Source: Paracyclopina nana | Taxonomy: Eukaryota; Arthropoda; Copepoda; Cyclopoida; Cyclopettidae | Assembly: GCA_019096065.1 (NCBI GenBank) | Contig: JAGUCH010000006.1 | Span: 7,026,001-7,090,000, forward strand | Length of the DNA stretch: 64,000 bases | Reading direction: 5' to 3' | Part shown: piece by piece, positions 1 to 11,544 of the stretch | How positions within the stretch are numbered: position 1 is the first letter of the stretch | How the letters are laid out: the number at the start of each line of letters is the position of its first letter | Notes under the pieces: generated by a model | Told to the model about the DNA's origin: nothing | Databases searched by the model: none | Seen by the model: only the letters and a program-made list of their open reading frames with translations | Made by a program: the position numbers and the translations under genes

Positions 1-156
1 TTGAGTGTCATTCCAATTACAGCCCCTGACAGACAGGAGAGCAAACACATCCAATAAGAAACACTGGTGCAACAACCCTTTTGGCCAAAGAAAAAGGAGT
101 TACATTGATATTGTCACAGCTGCTGCTCCAAGTGTTACTTATACATGTTGCAATCA

Positions 157-989
157 GGGTGTTCATCTATAACACTATCATTTATTAATTACGATACTTT
201 AATGTTTTATTCAATCACTTGTCGACACTTTCAGCTTTTCTCTGTTTTGCATCAAATCATCTAAACATTGACTCAGCACGTTATTCAAACCATCATAAAT
301 AACGTTTTAGATTATTTAAAGTTTCAACGACAATAGTGTAATTAATTTGACTTGAAATGAACAAAAAGCCTTTTTGAAGATTCTTAACCAGGTAAATATG
401 TTGACATGAGCTCATGTCTGTTGCCAATGCATTACAATTTGGCCCTTTTTCAATGTCGAGCACTGCATAATTAAAAATTAATTCCAGACACTCGAGAGTG
501 GTGTGTTGTGCTTTGTAGGGTTGAGGGAATTCATTGAATAGCTGAGCTCACCTGAATGGCATAGCAATTTGACGCACGACCGAATCTCAGCAGGGGAATT
601 CAAAGGACAAATTCAACAGATTGAGAAAATGCCACCCAAGAATCCCCCCTACTCTTGTGGATACCTTTATTGGGGGGGATTTATTCCGCAAAACAGCTGA
701 CGACAACATGTTTGCCTGCATGGAAATCTTCAAATAGGCCTTTTGACCATTTCTGCCCAAATTAATTCCATCCCCGTCGTTTTGGAAATTTTCGTCAAAG
801 AACGTTAATCCGTAAATTACACTTTTAAGTCTAAATATAAATGTATTTCGACTATATAATGATGTTGTCGTAAAGTGTTAACTTTAAGTCTTAAAATATA
901 AACTATAGCATATTTATGAATTAAACTTAAAACATTAGTAGTTTATGGAGTTTTTTAACAACTTGGGCAGTCCAGTAGATGAACGTCAC
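157..989. mobile_element. possible degenerate inverted-repeat element
   Basis: GGGTGTTCATCTATAACAC at about 157 faces TAGATGAACGTCACAT at about 976. The termini resemble other elements here, but the pairing is short and the arms are not otherwise convincing. Confidence 0.3.
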
Positions 990-1292
990 ATTAAATGCTC
1001 TTTGGAATCTGCATTGAAAATTGAGGGCAGAATATAAAGTGGATTTTCTCAGCAGAAAATCGAAGCTTCAGTGGGCGTGAAAATGAGATTTCCCCCCTCT
1101 CTCTCTCGCACTTCTATTCCTATTTGGGCCAATTTATGGAACATGGACTGAAACTGCAGTCCTGCAATGAAAAAGAAACTATTTTTCCTTGCTTTCTCTC
1201 AAGCCAGAGAGCATCAAACCAATGTATGACTCTGGCATAATTACTCAGTTGAACTAAAACATGTCATGACTTGCCAATTGATTGCCAATTGC

Positions 1293-1870
1293 CAAGACTT
1301 GATTCTTGTCAAACATGACTTGATTCTCTTCAAACATGACTTGACTCTAGTCAAACATGACTTGACTCTAGTCAAACATGGCTTGACTCTAGTCAAACAT
1401 GACTTGATTCTCTTCAAACATGACTTGAATCTTATCAAACATGACTTGATTCTAGTCAAAAATGACTTGATTCTAGTCAAACATGACTTGATTCTAATCA
1501 AACATGACTTGAGTTGATTCAAACATGACTTGATACTAGTCAAACATGACTTGAGTTGATTCATACATGACTTGAGTTGATTCAAACATGACTTGAGTTG
1601 ATTCAAACATGACTTGATTCTCTTCAAACATGACTTGATTCTCTTCAAACATGACTTGATTCTCTTCAAACATGACTTGAATCTAATTAAACATGACTTG
1701 ATTCTAGTCAAACATGACTTGATTCTAGTCTATCATAACTTGATTCTCGTCAAGCATGACTTGAATCTAATCAAGCATGACTTGAATCTAATCAAACATG
1801 ACTTGATTCTAGTCAAACTTGACTTGATTCAAGACTCAAATCAAAATCAAGTCAAGACATGTTTGATTCA
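1293..1870. repeat. 21-bp minisatellite
   Basis: About 26 copies of a unit near CAAACATGACTTGATTCTAGT with CTAGT/CTCTT/GTTGA variants. The 21-bp period keeps frames open on both strands (a heptapeptide repeat), which explains the open frames here. Confidence 0.95.
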
Positions 1871-2204
1871 AATCAAGTCACTCAATTCAGGCCAAATGCA
1901 AGCTATACTGAGGTATCTGAAATGTATATGGCAACCTCAAAATAGATTCTTGCTTCTGTGCTTTTGTTCAATGTTGTTGTTGCATGTGACATTATTCGGC
2001 GTGGTACAGTGTGCGTATTATGGCAGCTGCAAATGGCTAATTCCGACCTGTCAACCAACTCGTCAAATCCAGGACGAGGACACCCACGTGGCAGCTTGTA
2101 AGCTCCTGGTTTCCTACCTGAAATGTCACAAAGGGAAAACAAAGGTGAATTACTGACAAAGGTCAGCCAAACTTTGATTTGGCTGCCTGCTTGATCATCT
2201 CTCA
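1871..2204. other. unique intergenic DNA
   Basis: AT-rich with a slightly GC-richer middle. The frame entering from the minisatellite continues to 2156 but has no recognisable domain. Nothing else seen. Confidence 0.5.
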
Positions 2205-2765
2205 GGTCCTGTTCATCTATTGAGAAATTGTCAAAATGTCAAATTTGTAGTTTTTGACAATATTAGTCAATTTAAGCCTTTTTTATTTTCAATAAAAAAA
2301 AATAGCTAATTTTGGGGAAGTTAAAATTGATACTTTGGGGTTTTGACAATATTTTGACAATTTTTGACATTTTTTGACAATTTTTGACATTTTTTGACAA
2401 TTTTTATCAAATTACCTTTTTATTCAGCTTTAAAGTAACTGTTTTATTTGAGTAAACATTGGCAGTTTTTTGACCATTTTTGACAATGTGTTGTTATTTG
2501 TTATGTTAACTTAAAGATAATGTTTTTGACAACCGTCCATTATTTCATTATTCAATGTCTTAGTTTCTAAATATACTATTTGATGACATGAGATCTTTTG
2601 ACGATATTCAGAATTTTTCAGTGTGGATTATTATGTCAAATTCAGAGATTTCTTTAAAAGTAACTGAGCTTGAGACTTGATTAATTCAGTTGAAGTTGCT
2701 GCTCACTTGGTCAAAAATGAAATTTTAAAATAAAGAAAGCACTTTTTCCTCTAGATGAACCTGCT
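2205..2765. mobile_element. MITE-like element with TTTTTGACA repeats inside
   Basis: The left end is GGTCCTGTTCATCTA and the right end is the complement of GAGCAGGTTCATCTA. The interior holds a TTTTTGACAATTTTTGACAT tract (2330-2410) and a GAGACTTGATT motif. Confidence 0.5.
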
Positions 2766-3024
2766 CATATGACAGAAGCCTTTCTAGGTCAACATACCCA
2801 AGCTTTGACATTTGACGAAAGCCTTAAAAGTCATCAGTTTTTTAGGCTTCAGCTGTTTAGTGTTCTGGCAAAATGTGTAACAAAGGTGCCAAAAAGTAGA
2901 AGAGCTGAGAAAATAATGGGAGATTGCCACAGCCCCAACTTTAATGCCGCATTTATATGCAATCTACACCCATGGGAATGAACGCCAAGATTAGTCTGTA
3001 TACATAGGTACGCATAAGCACAGC

Positions 3025-3712
3025 GGGGCAGTTTCGTCAAAAAACAACCGCCAAGCTTTGACGCACAATCACATTTGTGAAAGTGTGAAAAGCAAATTTC
3101 TTGCAACTAATCAAGCATCGATAGTGATTTCTTTAGATTAATCCGACATTTGGGCCAAAAAATGCTGCCTTCCTCAGGAAAATATTTTTTCAAAAGTGCG
3201 TCAATGTGGTGTAGGGGTTATAGCGATTGTTTCCCCAGGGTGCTTTTTTACCCCTGCTTGTTGTAGCTTGTTCCTATATTCATAGAATTTCCCCTGCTGC
3301 TGCACTGACAACAACAACAACACACGACAGAATTTTCAGACCTCTGTAGTGATTTTTTTCATTCTTCGCAGTGTAATTACATGTCAGATTACCCACAACA
3401 AATCTCCTTTTTTTTCAAGTTCACCAGCAACAACTGTTGCCTTTTTTTTCAAGGCTATATTTAATTTCAGCCAAACACCATAAAAAGCCTTAAAAAACTT
3501 TTCTTTCGATGTATTATTTGTAATGTAATGAACAGCGTTAAAAGAATGTAAACGCTTAATTTGTTTTATGCCAAAAGCAATTTTTTGGCCAAAATGCCAA
3601 ACTAATTTCGACAAATCTCTGGTAAGACTTGATTTATACCAAGAAATTTGCTTTTCACACCCTCACAAATGTAATTGTGCGTCAAAGCTCAACGATTGTT
3701 TTTCTTAATACG
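3025..3712. mobile_element. foldback element with ~140-bp imperfect inverted repeats
   Basis: The arms at about 3025-3170 and 3560-3712 share GCTTTGACGCACAAT, CACATTTGTGA, GTGTGAAAAGCAAATTTCTT and TTTGGGCCAAAAAAT. No coding capacity. The terminal GACGCACAATT block also occurs in the 54.8-56.0 kb element. Confidence 0.85.
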
Positions 3713-4317
3713 AACTGTAAAATGACGCTGTTTAGCATTAAACACGATAATGCAAGTTCATGATGGACAATTTTCCGTCAAAATGTGATGGACTTTGGCG
3801 CGCACGCGCGCGCGTGTCAAAATTCTGTCAATAAACTGAGCTGAAGCTTCCCAAGGGAGCTTTGCAAACAACCGCACACAACTCACGAAAAAGAAGGAAG
3901 ACACGCGATTTTTCCCTCATCACACATTTCCATTTCGCCATTTTGACCAATTTCCCCCCATTTTTCCCTCCCAATCATTCATTTTAATTTATTTTTATTG
4001 AGCCATTTTTATGTCAAATTGGTGTTTTGAGTCCAGCCCAAAAAATTTGAGTTTTTCTTAGATTTGACTTAGGTCTTAATTTTGGGTCAAAATTTGATTT
4101 GAGGCATTTTTTCAGTTTTTGGTGCACTATTGACTATTGTTGCATATTTTGGAAATTAGACAGCCATTTATTGCTATAATGAATGGTTCAAGTGCAGCAG
4201 ACAAATTGCCACTTTTCACCGCGCCATAAACGCAGTAAACATAGCCTAAGTGACAATTACAAGTGGACAGGCAGTATTTACCTTTTAATAGTAATTTCTT
4301 TCAATGCAAATTTCATT
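3713..4317. other. intergenic DNA with a CG-alternating run
   Basis: A GCGCGCACGCGCGCGCG stretch lies at about 3798-3816, within AT-rich unique sequence. No gene seen. Confidence 0.5.
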
Positions 4318-4935
4318 TAGCTTGAGTCGAATTTTATTCGGTTTGAGTCAAATTTAACTAAGTTTAAGCAACATTTTATTCAAGTCAAATTTCATTTTAT
4401 TCTAGTCAAATTTCATTTAGTTTAAGTAATATTTCATTTGGTATGAGTCTATTTGATTTGAGCCAAAGTAAATTTGATTTGGTCAAAATCTATTTAAGTC
4501 AAATTACACTTAAAATTTCATTTGAGTTGAGTCAAGTTACATTAAAAATTTCATTTGAATTGAGTCAAATTTCATTTGAATTGAGTGAAATTACATTACA
4601 CTTAGTAAAATTTCCAATTGATTTGAGTCAAATTTCAATTGACCAAGTCAAATTTGAATTGATTTGAGTCGAATTTCCAATTGGTTCAAGTCAAATTTGA
4701 ATTGAGTTAAGTCAAATTTCAATTGACCAAGTCAAATTTGAATTGATTTGAGTCGAATTTCCAATTGGTTCAAGTCAAATTTGAATTGATTTAAGTCAAA
4801 TTTCAATTGACCAAGTCAAATTTGAATTGATTTGAGTCGAACTTCCAATTGGTTCAAGTCCAATTTGAATTAATTTAAGTCAAATTTGAACTGATTTAAG
4901 TCAAATTTGAATTGATTTATAGTAAAATTTCAAAT
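4318..4935. repeat. ~21-bp minisatellite with an 84-bp higher-order unit
   Basis: Built on AGTCAAATTTGAATTGATTT variants. From about 4630 an 84-bp block (four 21-mers, marked by ATTGACCAAGTC and CCAATTGGTTCAAGTC) repeats nearly three times. Confidence 0.93.
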
Positions 4936-5227
4936 GTTGCAATTGGTTTTAGTTGACTTCAGTTTTCATGATGAGCATGTAGATCAATTAAAAAGGTTGC
5001 AAAACCGCAAAGTTTGCAACCACATTTCTCCATTAGCATTGTCACCAAGCTCGTAAACAATGCAAATTCATCAATGTCTTGTTTGTTTTGTTCGATGGCT
5101 CATTGAATTCCTGTGGCAATAAACGAATGCACAGTGTTCTCACATGAGCTTTAAAGCACCCCCAAAAAAATGAAGCCGTTGAGCAAAAATGGCTATTTTC
5201 ATAATTTGGCTATTTTTATAATTTAGC

Positions 5228-6010
5228 CCTTTCTCTTATTTAAGCCCTTGCTCTAATTTGAGCCCTCTATCTTTTTTAAGTCCTTACTCTAATTTAAGTC
5301 CTTACTCTAATTTAAGTCCTTACTCTAATTTAAGTTCTTACTCTAATTTAACTTCCTACTCTGATTTTAGACCTTACTCTAATTCAAGTCCTTACTCTAA
5401 TTTAAGTCCTTGCTCTAGTTTAAGTCCTTACTCTAATTTAAGTCCTTATTCTATATTAAGTCCTTATTCTAATTTAACTTCCTACTCTAATTTAAGTCCT
5501 TGCTCTAGTTTAAGTCCTTACTCTAATTTAAGTCCTTATTCTATATTAAGTCCTTATTCTAATTTAACTTCCTACTCTAATTTAAGTACTTACTCTAATT
5601 TAAGTCCTTATTATAATTTAAGTCCTAACTCTTATTTAAATCCTTGCTCTTATTTAAGTCCATATAAGTCCTTAATCTAATTTAAGTCCTTATTATAATT
5701 TAAGTCCTTATTATAATTTAAGTCCTAACTCTTATTTAAATCCTTTCTCTTATTTAAGTCCATATAAGTCCTTAATCTAATTTAAGTCCTTACTCTAATT
5801 TAAGTCCTTATTATAATTTAAGTCCTAACTCTTATTTAAATCCTTGCTCTTATTTAAGTCCATAAAAGTCCTTGATTTATTTTTAGTTCTTATTCTAATT
5901 TAAGTCCCTATTATAATTTAAGTCCTAACTCTTATTTAAATCCTTGCTCTTTTTTAAGTCCTTACTCTTATTTAAGTCCATTTAAGTCCTTACTCTGATT
6001 TGAGCCCTTC
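5228..6010. repeat. 18-bp minisatellite
   Basis: Roughly 40 copies of TTTAAGTCCTTACTCTAA with larger repeated blocks, for example around 5640-5770 and 5840-5960. Degenerate copies trail to about 6205. The open frame with an SPYSNL repeat is a product of the 18-bp period. Confidence 0.95.
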
Positions 6011-6205
6011 CTATTTTTTAAGCCAATTCTCCAATTTAATGACTGTCTTATTCTAGCCACTTCTCCAATTTTAGCCATTTTTCTAGCTAAAGGTATTTTC
6101 CTAATTTAAGCCTATCCTGCAATTTAAGCCCATTCCTTGACTTAAATCCATTTTACTGCTTTAAAAGCCCATTCTACAATGTAAGCCCATTCCCTAATTT
6201 AAGTC

Positions 6206-6551
6206 TTCTACAATCCCACTTTAGGATGTTGAGCTTAAGGCTTAAAATATCGAAAATGTTCAAGCATTTGGGCTGTGTTAACTGTTTTTGCTGCGGTGTG
6301 TAAGTTTGCGTGCCAGGAAGTGAGCTCACTCTTATCTTTTCTGCCATTTTTTGCCACTGCACAAAGTAAAAGTTGAAAAAAAGTTTCCGAGGGTGGCTTG
6401 TCACACTGTGTGTGGCAGTAGTGCTCTGTGCTTATGTAGTGAACATAGTAGAGAGCTGTGCATAGATGAGCTAGCTGCAATCAAGGAAACGAGAGTAGTA
6501 GACACCAATTTCCTGAGAATGCACCGCAGCAGTGGACCACTGCATGCAAAG
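6206..6551. other. unique intergenic DNA
   Basis: Less AT-rich than its neighbours. No gene, RNA or repeat identified. Confidence 0.45.
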
Positions 6552-7047
6552 GCCCTGCTCATCTGAGCCCATAATAAATACATATTTTTAAATAAAACAA
6601 ATGAAAAAGCTCTTTTGAATTCTAAAAATTATTTACACAGAAGTTTTAGTTGATATTTGAGAACTTACATCATTAGGTGGTCAATTAACTATGTTTTTTT
6701 TTTGTTTTTTGTTAAAAAAGTTATTTGGACATTTTTTAAAACAAAATCTAAAATCTAAGTCTTTTTGATTTAGTTTGAAGGTTAATTCACTTCTAAAGCT
6801 TGTTTTTTTTTAACTTTTCTTGTCTTATTAGGTTCACTTATATGAAATTGCTTATTTTTCATTCAGTCAAATATGTTGAATTAATTATGAAAATTGCTCT
6901 TCAAACTTCTAAAAAAGGTAATCAGACCTTTAGAATAGCTTAGAATTAAAGATAAGCTTTGAAAACTTGAATTTCAAATCTTTACTTTTGGGAATGTTGG
7001 GTTTAATCATTTTGTTACGGATTTGGTGGTCAGCAGATGAGCAGGGC
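6552..7047. mobile_element. MITE, GCCCTGCTCATCTG termini, 496 bp
   Basis: The two ends are perfect 14-bp inverted repeats (GCCCTGCTCATCTG). The interior is AT-rich and non-coding. Confidence 0.8.
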
Positions 7048-7911
7048 CTGCATAAAGAAGCCGAGCAATTATTCCGAAAAGTTGTACACATTTTTTTGGG
7101 ACTATTCAGCTCTGATTTGTAGTAAATGACAAACAAGCCGGGAGGATCTGCACGACAATAAATGTCACAAGCATAAGCCACGAAATGCATCCAATTTAGA
7201 GCATCTTTTATTGAAAAGCCTTCCAAATTGATACACATTCCACACTCCTGAGAAATAATGTCAACTACTTTATTAACATTATTTTTTTTAAATTTCACTT
7301 TTGAAAAAATGATGTTTTTACATATATTGATTAATTGACTTTACTAACTTACAAATGCAGCATTTATTACTATTAGTAATGCAAATTGATCAATGTTCAA
7401 TGACGAATAAATGTAATTTAAATTTGATGCGTTAATAAAAAAATTGTATTAATAATACTTATAGAAAGTGTTCAATTAATGGATGCTACAAATCTATCAA
7501 ATCTATCTAACAATAATGACGTCTTTGTTTAATGACACCCTCTCATTTGACGCACTTTTTCCAAATGAAGTTAAAAAGACATGAAAAGGAAAAAACAACC
7601 TGGCCTCATCTCTGGTTAAGATCACTTTGAAGCATTGATTGGACGCAAAACTAAATCAAAGGATGAAATGAAATAGATGAATTTGGGTTTATGAATTTTG
7701 CACAGCGAGCCAAAAAATTGAAACATGGCTGATTATCCAATTTCATGCTTGGTTACCACTTTTCTTGTGCTCAAAGTTAGAATGTTGGAAACTCCAATTC
7801 ATAGTCTGTTTACTTTCTTCTCCAAGGAGAAACATTATTTATTGGAATTTCCAGCAAATAATCATACCTAGACATCTCTTGACTGGCTTGCTGGCACGTG
7901 TAATAATGCCT
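7048..7911. other. AT-rich intergenic DNA
   Basis: No supported gene. A 7298-6930 minus-strand open frame overlaps the MITE end and starts from GTG only. Confidence 0.45.
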
Positions 7912-7915
7912 TTAA

Positions 7916-8413
7916 GCCCTGCTCATCTATGCTCATGTCATGACTGCACCTAGTTTTATGTTTGAAGAATGCTTTTCCATCAAATGAATGAGAATTGACT
8001 CTCGATTGTTTCCTGTAAGTCATGCTCTCCATGCCTAGTTTTTAAAAAGTACGTCAACTGATCTAGTGTCATCTAAAAAAGATTATATATTTCTTTATTT
8101 ATTGTAATAATAAAAAATTGTGCTAAAACATGATTTTGAAGTGTTTATAGTTAAGCTGTATTAAATGTTATGTTAGATATAATGATGAATTGTAAAAGTA
8201 CGTAAGTCAAAATGTTTTATAACTTAACTTTCAGAATTTTTGTTCATCCTTTCAAAGCAGCTTAAAAATGGTCATTATACCCATCAAAAATAGTATTTTA
8301 GATATTACTTTGATGACTGTATGTCATTGCATGATTAAAATTAAAATATTTGAAATGTCGCATCTTGAACCTATGCAAGATGGAAAGGCTGGATGTTGAT
8401 AGATGAGCAGGGC
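7916..8413. mobile_element. MITE with TTAA target duplication, 498 bp
   Basis: The ends are inverted GCCCTGCTCATCTAT, flanked on both sides by TTAA (7912-7915 and 8414-8417), the target used by piggyBac-type transposases. Interior AT-rich, no coding capacity. Best-preserved copy of the family here. Confidence 0.85.
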
Positions 8414-8936
8414 TTAAGCTCATGTCCATCTCTCTCTTGTCTGAGGCCACCAGATGATATAGCTCTGGCCAAGAAGATCTGTCATTCCACGAAATGAGTT
8501 TTCGGAGTGAGACTCACTGGAGGAGGAGTTTGGCTTTGTCATCTACTCAAATGCTCACCCATTTATCATAGTCCAACTATAATAGTACAGCAACAAACTT
8601 TAACATGTTCAACTTTTAATTTTATTAATGTTATCATATTTAATATTACATTCATATTGATGCTGTCTATTGATGTTTTGAAACTGTGGGACTCCAAATT
8701 TCACACAGTGGATTCTAGGGATGCCCATACTTCTGGCTGAGATTGTGTGTCGTGTTTGGTAATAGCCCCTAATGATGGTAATAAAGCCATCCCCAAGCTG
8801 GGTTTTCTGGGTACAAGAAGCCGACCCTTGAATTGGAGAATGAATGATGCCAGCATGGAATAAGGAGCGTACTGGTCAGCTGATTGTTTACATTTTCTCG
8901 ATTTGACGACATTTAGACGATGTTTCTAATTTTACA
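8414..8936. other. unique intergenic DNA
   Basis: No gene or clear element seen. Confidence 0.45.
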
Positions 8937-9488
8937 ACATTTTGGACATCATGATTTGTTCAAGACAAATCTTCAAGCAATGAGACTCACTTGTAAACTT
9001 GCAGCATTGACTTTCAGTTTGCTCTGGTGCAATTTTCTCTTTGCAATTGCAATGGCGATTGTTTTTTCTTGTTCTTCTTTTGTGACGCTGACAAAAACGC
9101 GTTGACTCTTTGCATGTCAAAGAGTTCATCGTCAGCTGACAACCCTGTGGGAGGCTTCAAGTTTTGAAGGTCGCGTGATTTTCCTTTAGAGTTTAAAACA
9201 TGCAAAGCTACTAAAACTTTTGTTTTGTAATCATTGATCGGTCATGACGATGGGTCAGTCTCATTCATCAATTGATAACAATCGCTGTTGACTTCAAGCC
9301 CATCAAATTTCTTGTCGAGAAACTGAAAGTCAACCTTGCAAGTTGACAAATGAGTCTCATTACTTGGAGATTTGTTTTGAAGCAAGCATGATGCCGAACA
9401 TGTCGTATTTGCCAAAATGTAGTCAATTGACCGTTACTTGTGATAATGACAAATGGAGGTAAAGGGAAATGAGATGAACACCGCATTA
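8937..9488. mobile_element. foldback element with ~110-bp arms
   Basis: The arms at about 8937-9055 and 9295-9415 pair through GACAAATCTTCAAGCAATGAG, TGAGACTCA, CTTGCA and TTGACTTTCAGTTT. A GATGAACACCGCATTAATG end at about 9474-9492 resembles sequences in the 12-kb foldback. Confidence 0.75.
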
Positions 9489-9903
9489 ATGTAAGACTCT
9501 GTTTACATTATTGCATGACCTGGGCTTAAATGGATTTGAGCCATATATGGAATTACTCATGGTGCACGCAGAAAAACAAACAAGACCCCCCCAAAACAAA
9601 AGCAAGAAAAATCTATATATTCATAATAATGAGGTGTTCATGTAATTTATAGCATTTTGACGATGCTTTGAGTTACCAAGTTTAAAACAAATTACAAAGC
9701 AATGAGACTCGATTGTTTTAACAAGAGTTTGGTTTTCAGTTGAATTAAGTGAAATTAAGGGAACTTGTGTGAAAATGCTGATTTTTTTTTTTGGGTAGAT
9801 GAATAGAGCATGAATGCTACAATCTATTTTTTACTGATGCCCACGGGCTCTACACCTAGAATAGTAAAATGTTTGCTACTGGGCTTTATTATTCTTTTCT
9901 GGT
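9489..9903. other. AT-rich intergenic DNA
   Basis: Contains a further AATGAGACTCGATTGT motif (9703), as found within the foldback elements. No gene seen. Confidence 0.4.
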
Positions 9904-10164
9904 GCCCTTCTCATCTACATTTTCAAACATTTAAATATTTTTTGAAAACTTAATTTTAAGAAAATATTAGTTTTCTTAGCTCGAAATTGAAAGTTATTAT
10001 TATTTGCTATTTGATTAATTTTCAAATATTTCATTGATTTTTGTCTTGTTTTTAATTCCATAATTGGAATATTTTAGTTTTCTTTGGAGAAAATTTAAAT
10101 TGAAAGTAATTATTTTTTTGATAAATGATTAATTTTATCATTAAGCCATATAGGTGAGCAGGGC
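9904..10164. mobile_element. MITE-like element, 261 bp
   Basis: Ends GCCCTTCTCATCTAC and the complement of GCCCTGCTCACCTAT. AT-rich interior. Confidence 0.65.
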
Positions 10165-10771
10165 ATTTATAGATGACAGCAGCAGACCTACTAGATTGTT
10201 GTAAAGCAATAAAAAGTGCATTTTCGCGGCTATTATAATTACTCTGTAAAATCTCCCACGATCTTTATCTTTGAAAAACACTTGTGCCTTTCACTAAATA
10301 TCTTAATTTGCATTGAAATAAACTATAATAAAATAAAATTTTCATCTATTTTCCATTTAATTCCATGTCCAAAAATGCTCCATTTATAAAAATAAATTGC
10401 TTAATTTTTAACAATTGTCCAATTAATCAATTCATCTATTTTTGCATTGTATGGACTTTTAAGCTTAAAATGTTTTAAATATAACATAAAAATTCTAAAA
10501 TGGATGAGATTTTTTTCATTTTTTCAATCTATGAATTTTAAATTTTTAAAAAAAAGTATTTTTAACACAAAATTTGATTTTTAATTTAGTTCAAAATCTC
10601 ACTCAATTATTTTTTAGTTTTTGTGTTTACAAAGTATTTTTGAAACATTTTAATTACTTCATGCTCTTTTCTAGTTATGTATTTTTTGTACTTTTTTGTC
10701 ATCATCACGGCACGAAATGTCGCGAAAAGGTCAGTAGTTGATGAAAAATGGATGCGAGTTGGTTGCTTTTG
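10165..10771. other. very AT-rich intergenic DNA
   Basis: A/T homopolymer runs only; nothing identified. Confidence 0.5.
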
Positions 10772-10777
10772 TTTATT
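10772..10777 (-). other. candidate poly(A) signal of Lim1
   Basis: AATAAA on the minus strand, about 660 nt beyond the Lim1 stop codon. It is the first canonical hexamer I found downstream of the stop. If used, the 31-bp minisatellite lies wholly inside the 3' UTR. AATAAA is frequent by chance in AT-rich DNA, so this is only a candidate. Confidence 0.3.
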
Positions 10778-10959
10778 TCTGACATAGATTCTTCAGCGCT
10801 GCTGCACAGTGGAACATTTTCTTTAGCTCCGCGCGCATACTTTTTTCTTTTGTGTGTGTGTGTGAATAATAATTATAATGAAGATGATGATAAGGGAAGC
10901 TCCTGGCACAGAGCACATTTTTTTGCACATTTACAAGACTTTTACAGCAACAGCAATGA

Positions 10960-11365
10960 TTTTGGGCCACCCTGTTTTTTCAAATGGTGATTTTGGGCCA
11001 CCCTGTTTTTTCAAAAGGTGATTTTGGGCCACCCTGTTTTTTTAAAAGGTGATTTTGGACCTTACTGTTTTTTAAAATGATGATTTTGGGTCGCCCTGTT
11101 TTTTCAAAAACTCATTTAGAGCCACCCTGGTTTTTGATAAAATGCTTTGGGTCGCCCTGTTTTTTGAAAGGATGATTTTGGGCCGCCCTGTTTTTTTGAA
11201 AGGATGATTTTGGGTCTCCCTGTTTTTAAATAAAATGGTATTGGGTCGCCCTGTTTTTTGAAAAGGTGATTTTGGGTCACCATGATTTAAAAAAAAAGTG
11301 ATTTTGGGTCGCCCTGTTTTTTTGAAAGGATGATCTTGGCTCACCCTGTTTTTTCAAAGATCAAC
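10960..11365. repeat. 31-bp minisatellite in the Lim1 3' UTR region
   Basis: About 12-13 copies of a 31-33-bp unit with core TTTTGGGCCACCCTGTTTTTT, varying between CCACC and CGCCC and in the length of the T run. It begins about 75 bp after the Lim1 stop codon. The open frame running through it on the minus strand comes from the repeat. Confidence 0.92.
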
Positions 11366-11437
11366 AACAACCAGATTTTTTGGGGGGCAAAAATGTGTGG
11401 GTGGTTTTTTTATACAGAAATTAAAATATCACTAAAA

Positions 11438-11544
11438 TCACCAAACAATGCCTTCGTTCAGCGGGTCGGAGAAGTTGTTCGAATTTGAGGCCGAGCTCGA
11501 CGAGTTGTTGGTGGAATTTTGGCCCGTGTTGCTGTTGTTGACTC
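11438..11544 (-). CDS. Lim1: Lim1 exon 6 (C-terminus)
   Basis: The acceptor is a T-rich tract plus TCACAG ending at 11545. It encodes 35 residues that are Asn/Ser rich and end [11 protein letters not shown] followed by TGA at 11440-11438. The terminal Asn-Glu-x-x-Val-Trp matches the conserved end of Lhx1/Lhx5 proteins, and the reading phase matches exon 5. It is separated from exon 5 by 8.8 kb, most of which is the retrotransposon and a foldback element. Confidence 0.88.

Noticed and set aside
1241..1711. 156-codon minus-strand frame rich in RIKSCL repeats and its plus-strand partners
   Set aside because: Product of a 21-bp repeat that leaves both strands open; no non-repeat domain.
3195..3245. 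Box-A-like TGGTGTAGGGG followed by TTATAGCG, suggesting a tRNA or tRNA-derived SINE
   Set aside because: No T arm, no box B at the right distance and no acceptor pairing. Left as chance or a very old relic.
5258..5680. 140-codon SPYSNL-repeat frame, resembling an RNA polymerase CTD-like tail
   Set aside because: 18-bp minisatellite; the similarity is only in Ser/Pro/Tyr content, with no body of a gene attached.
6930..7298. 122-codon minus-strand frame with several Cys
   Set aside because: No ATG at its start (GTG), it runs into the end of a MITE, and no domain or splice structure supports it.
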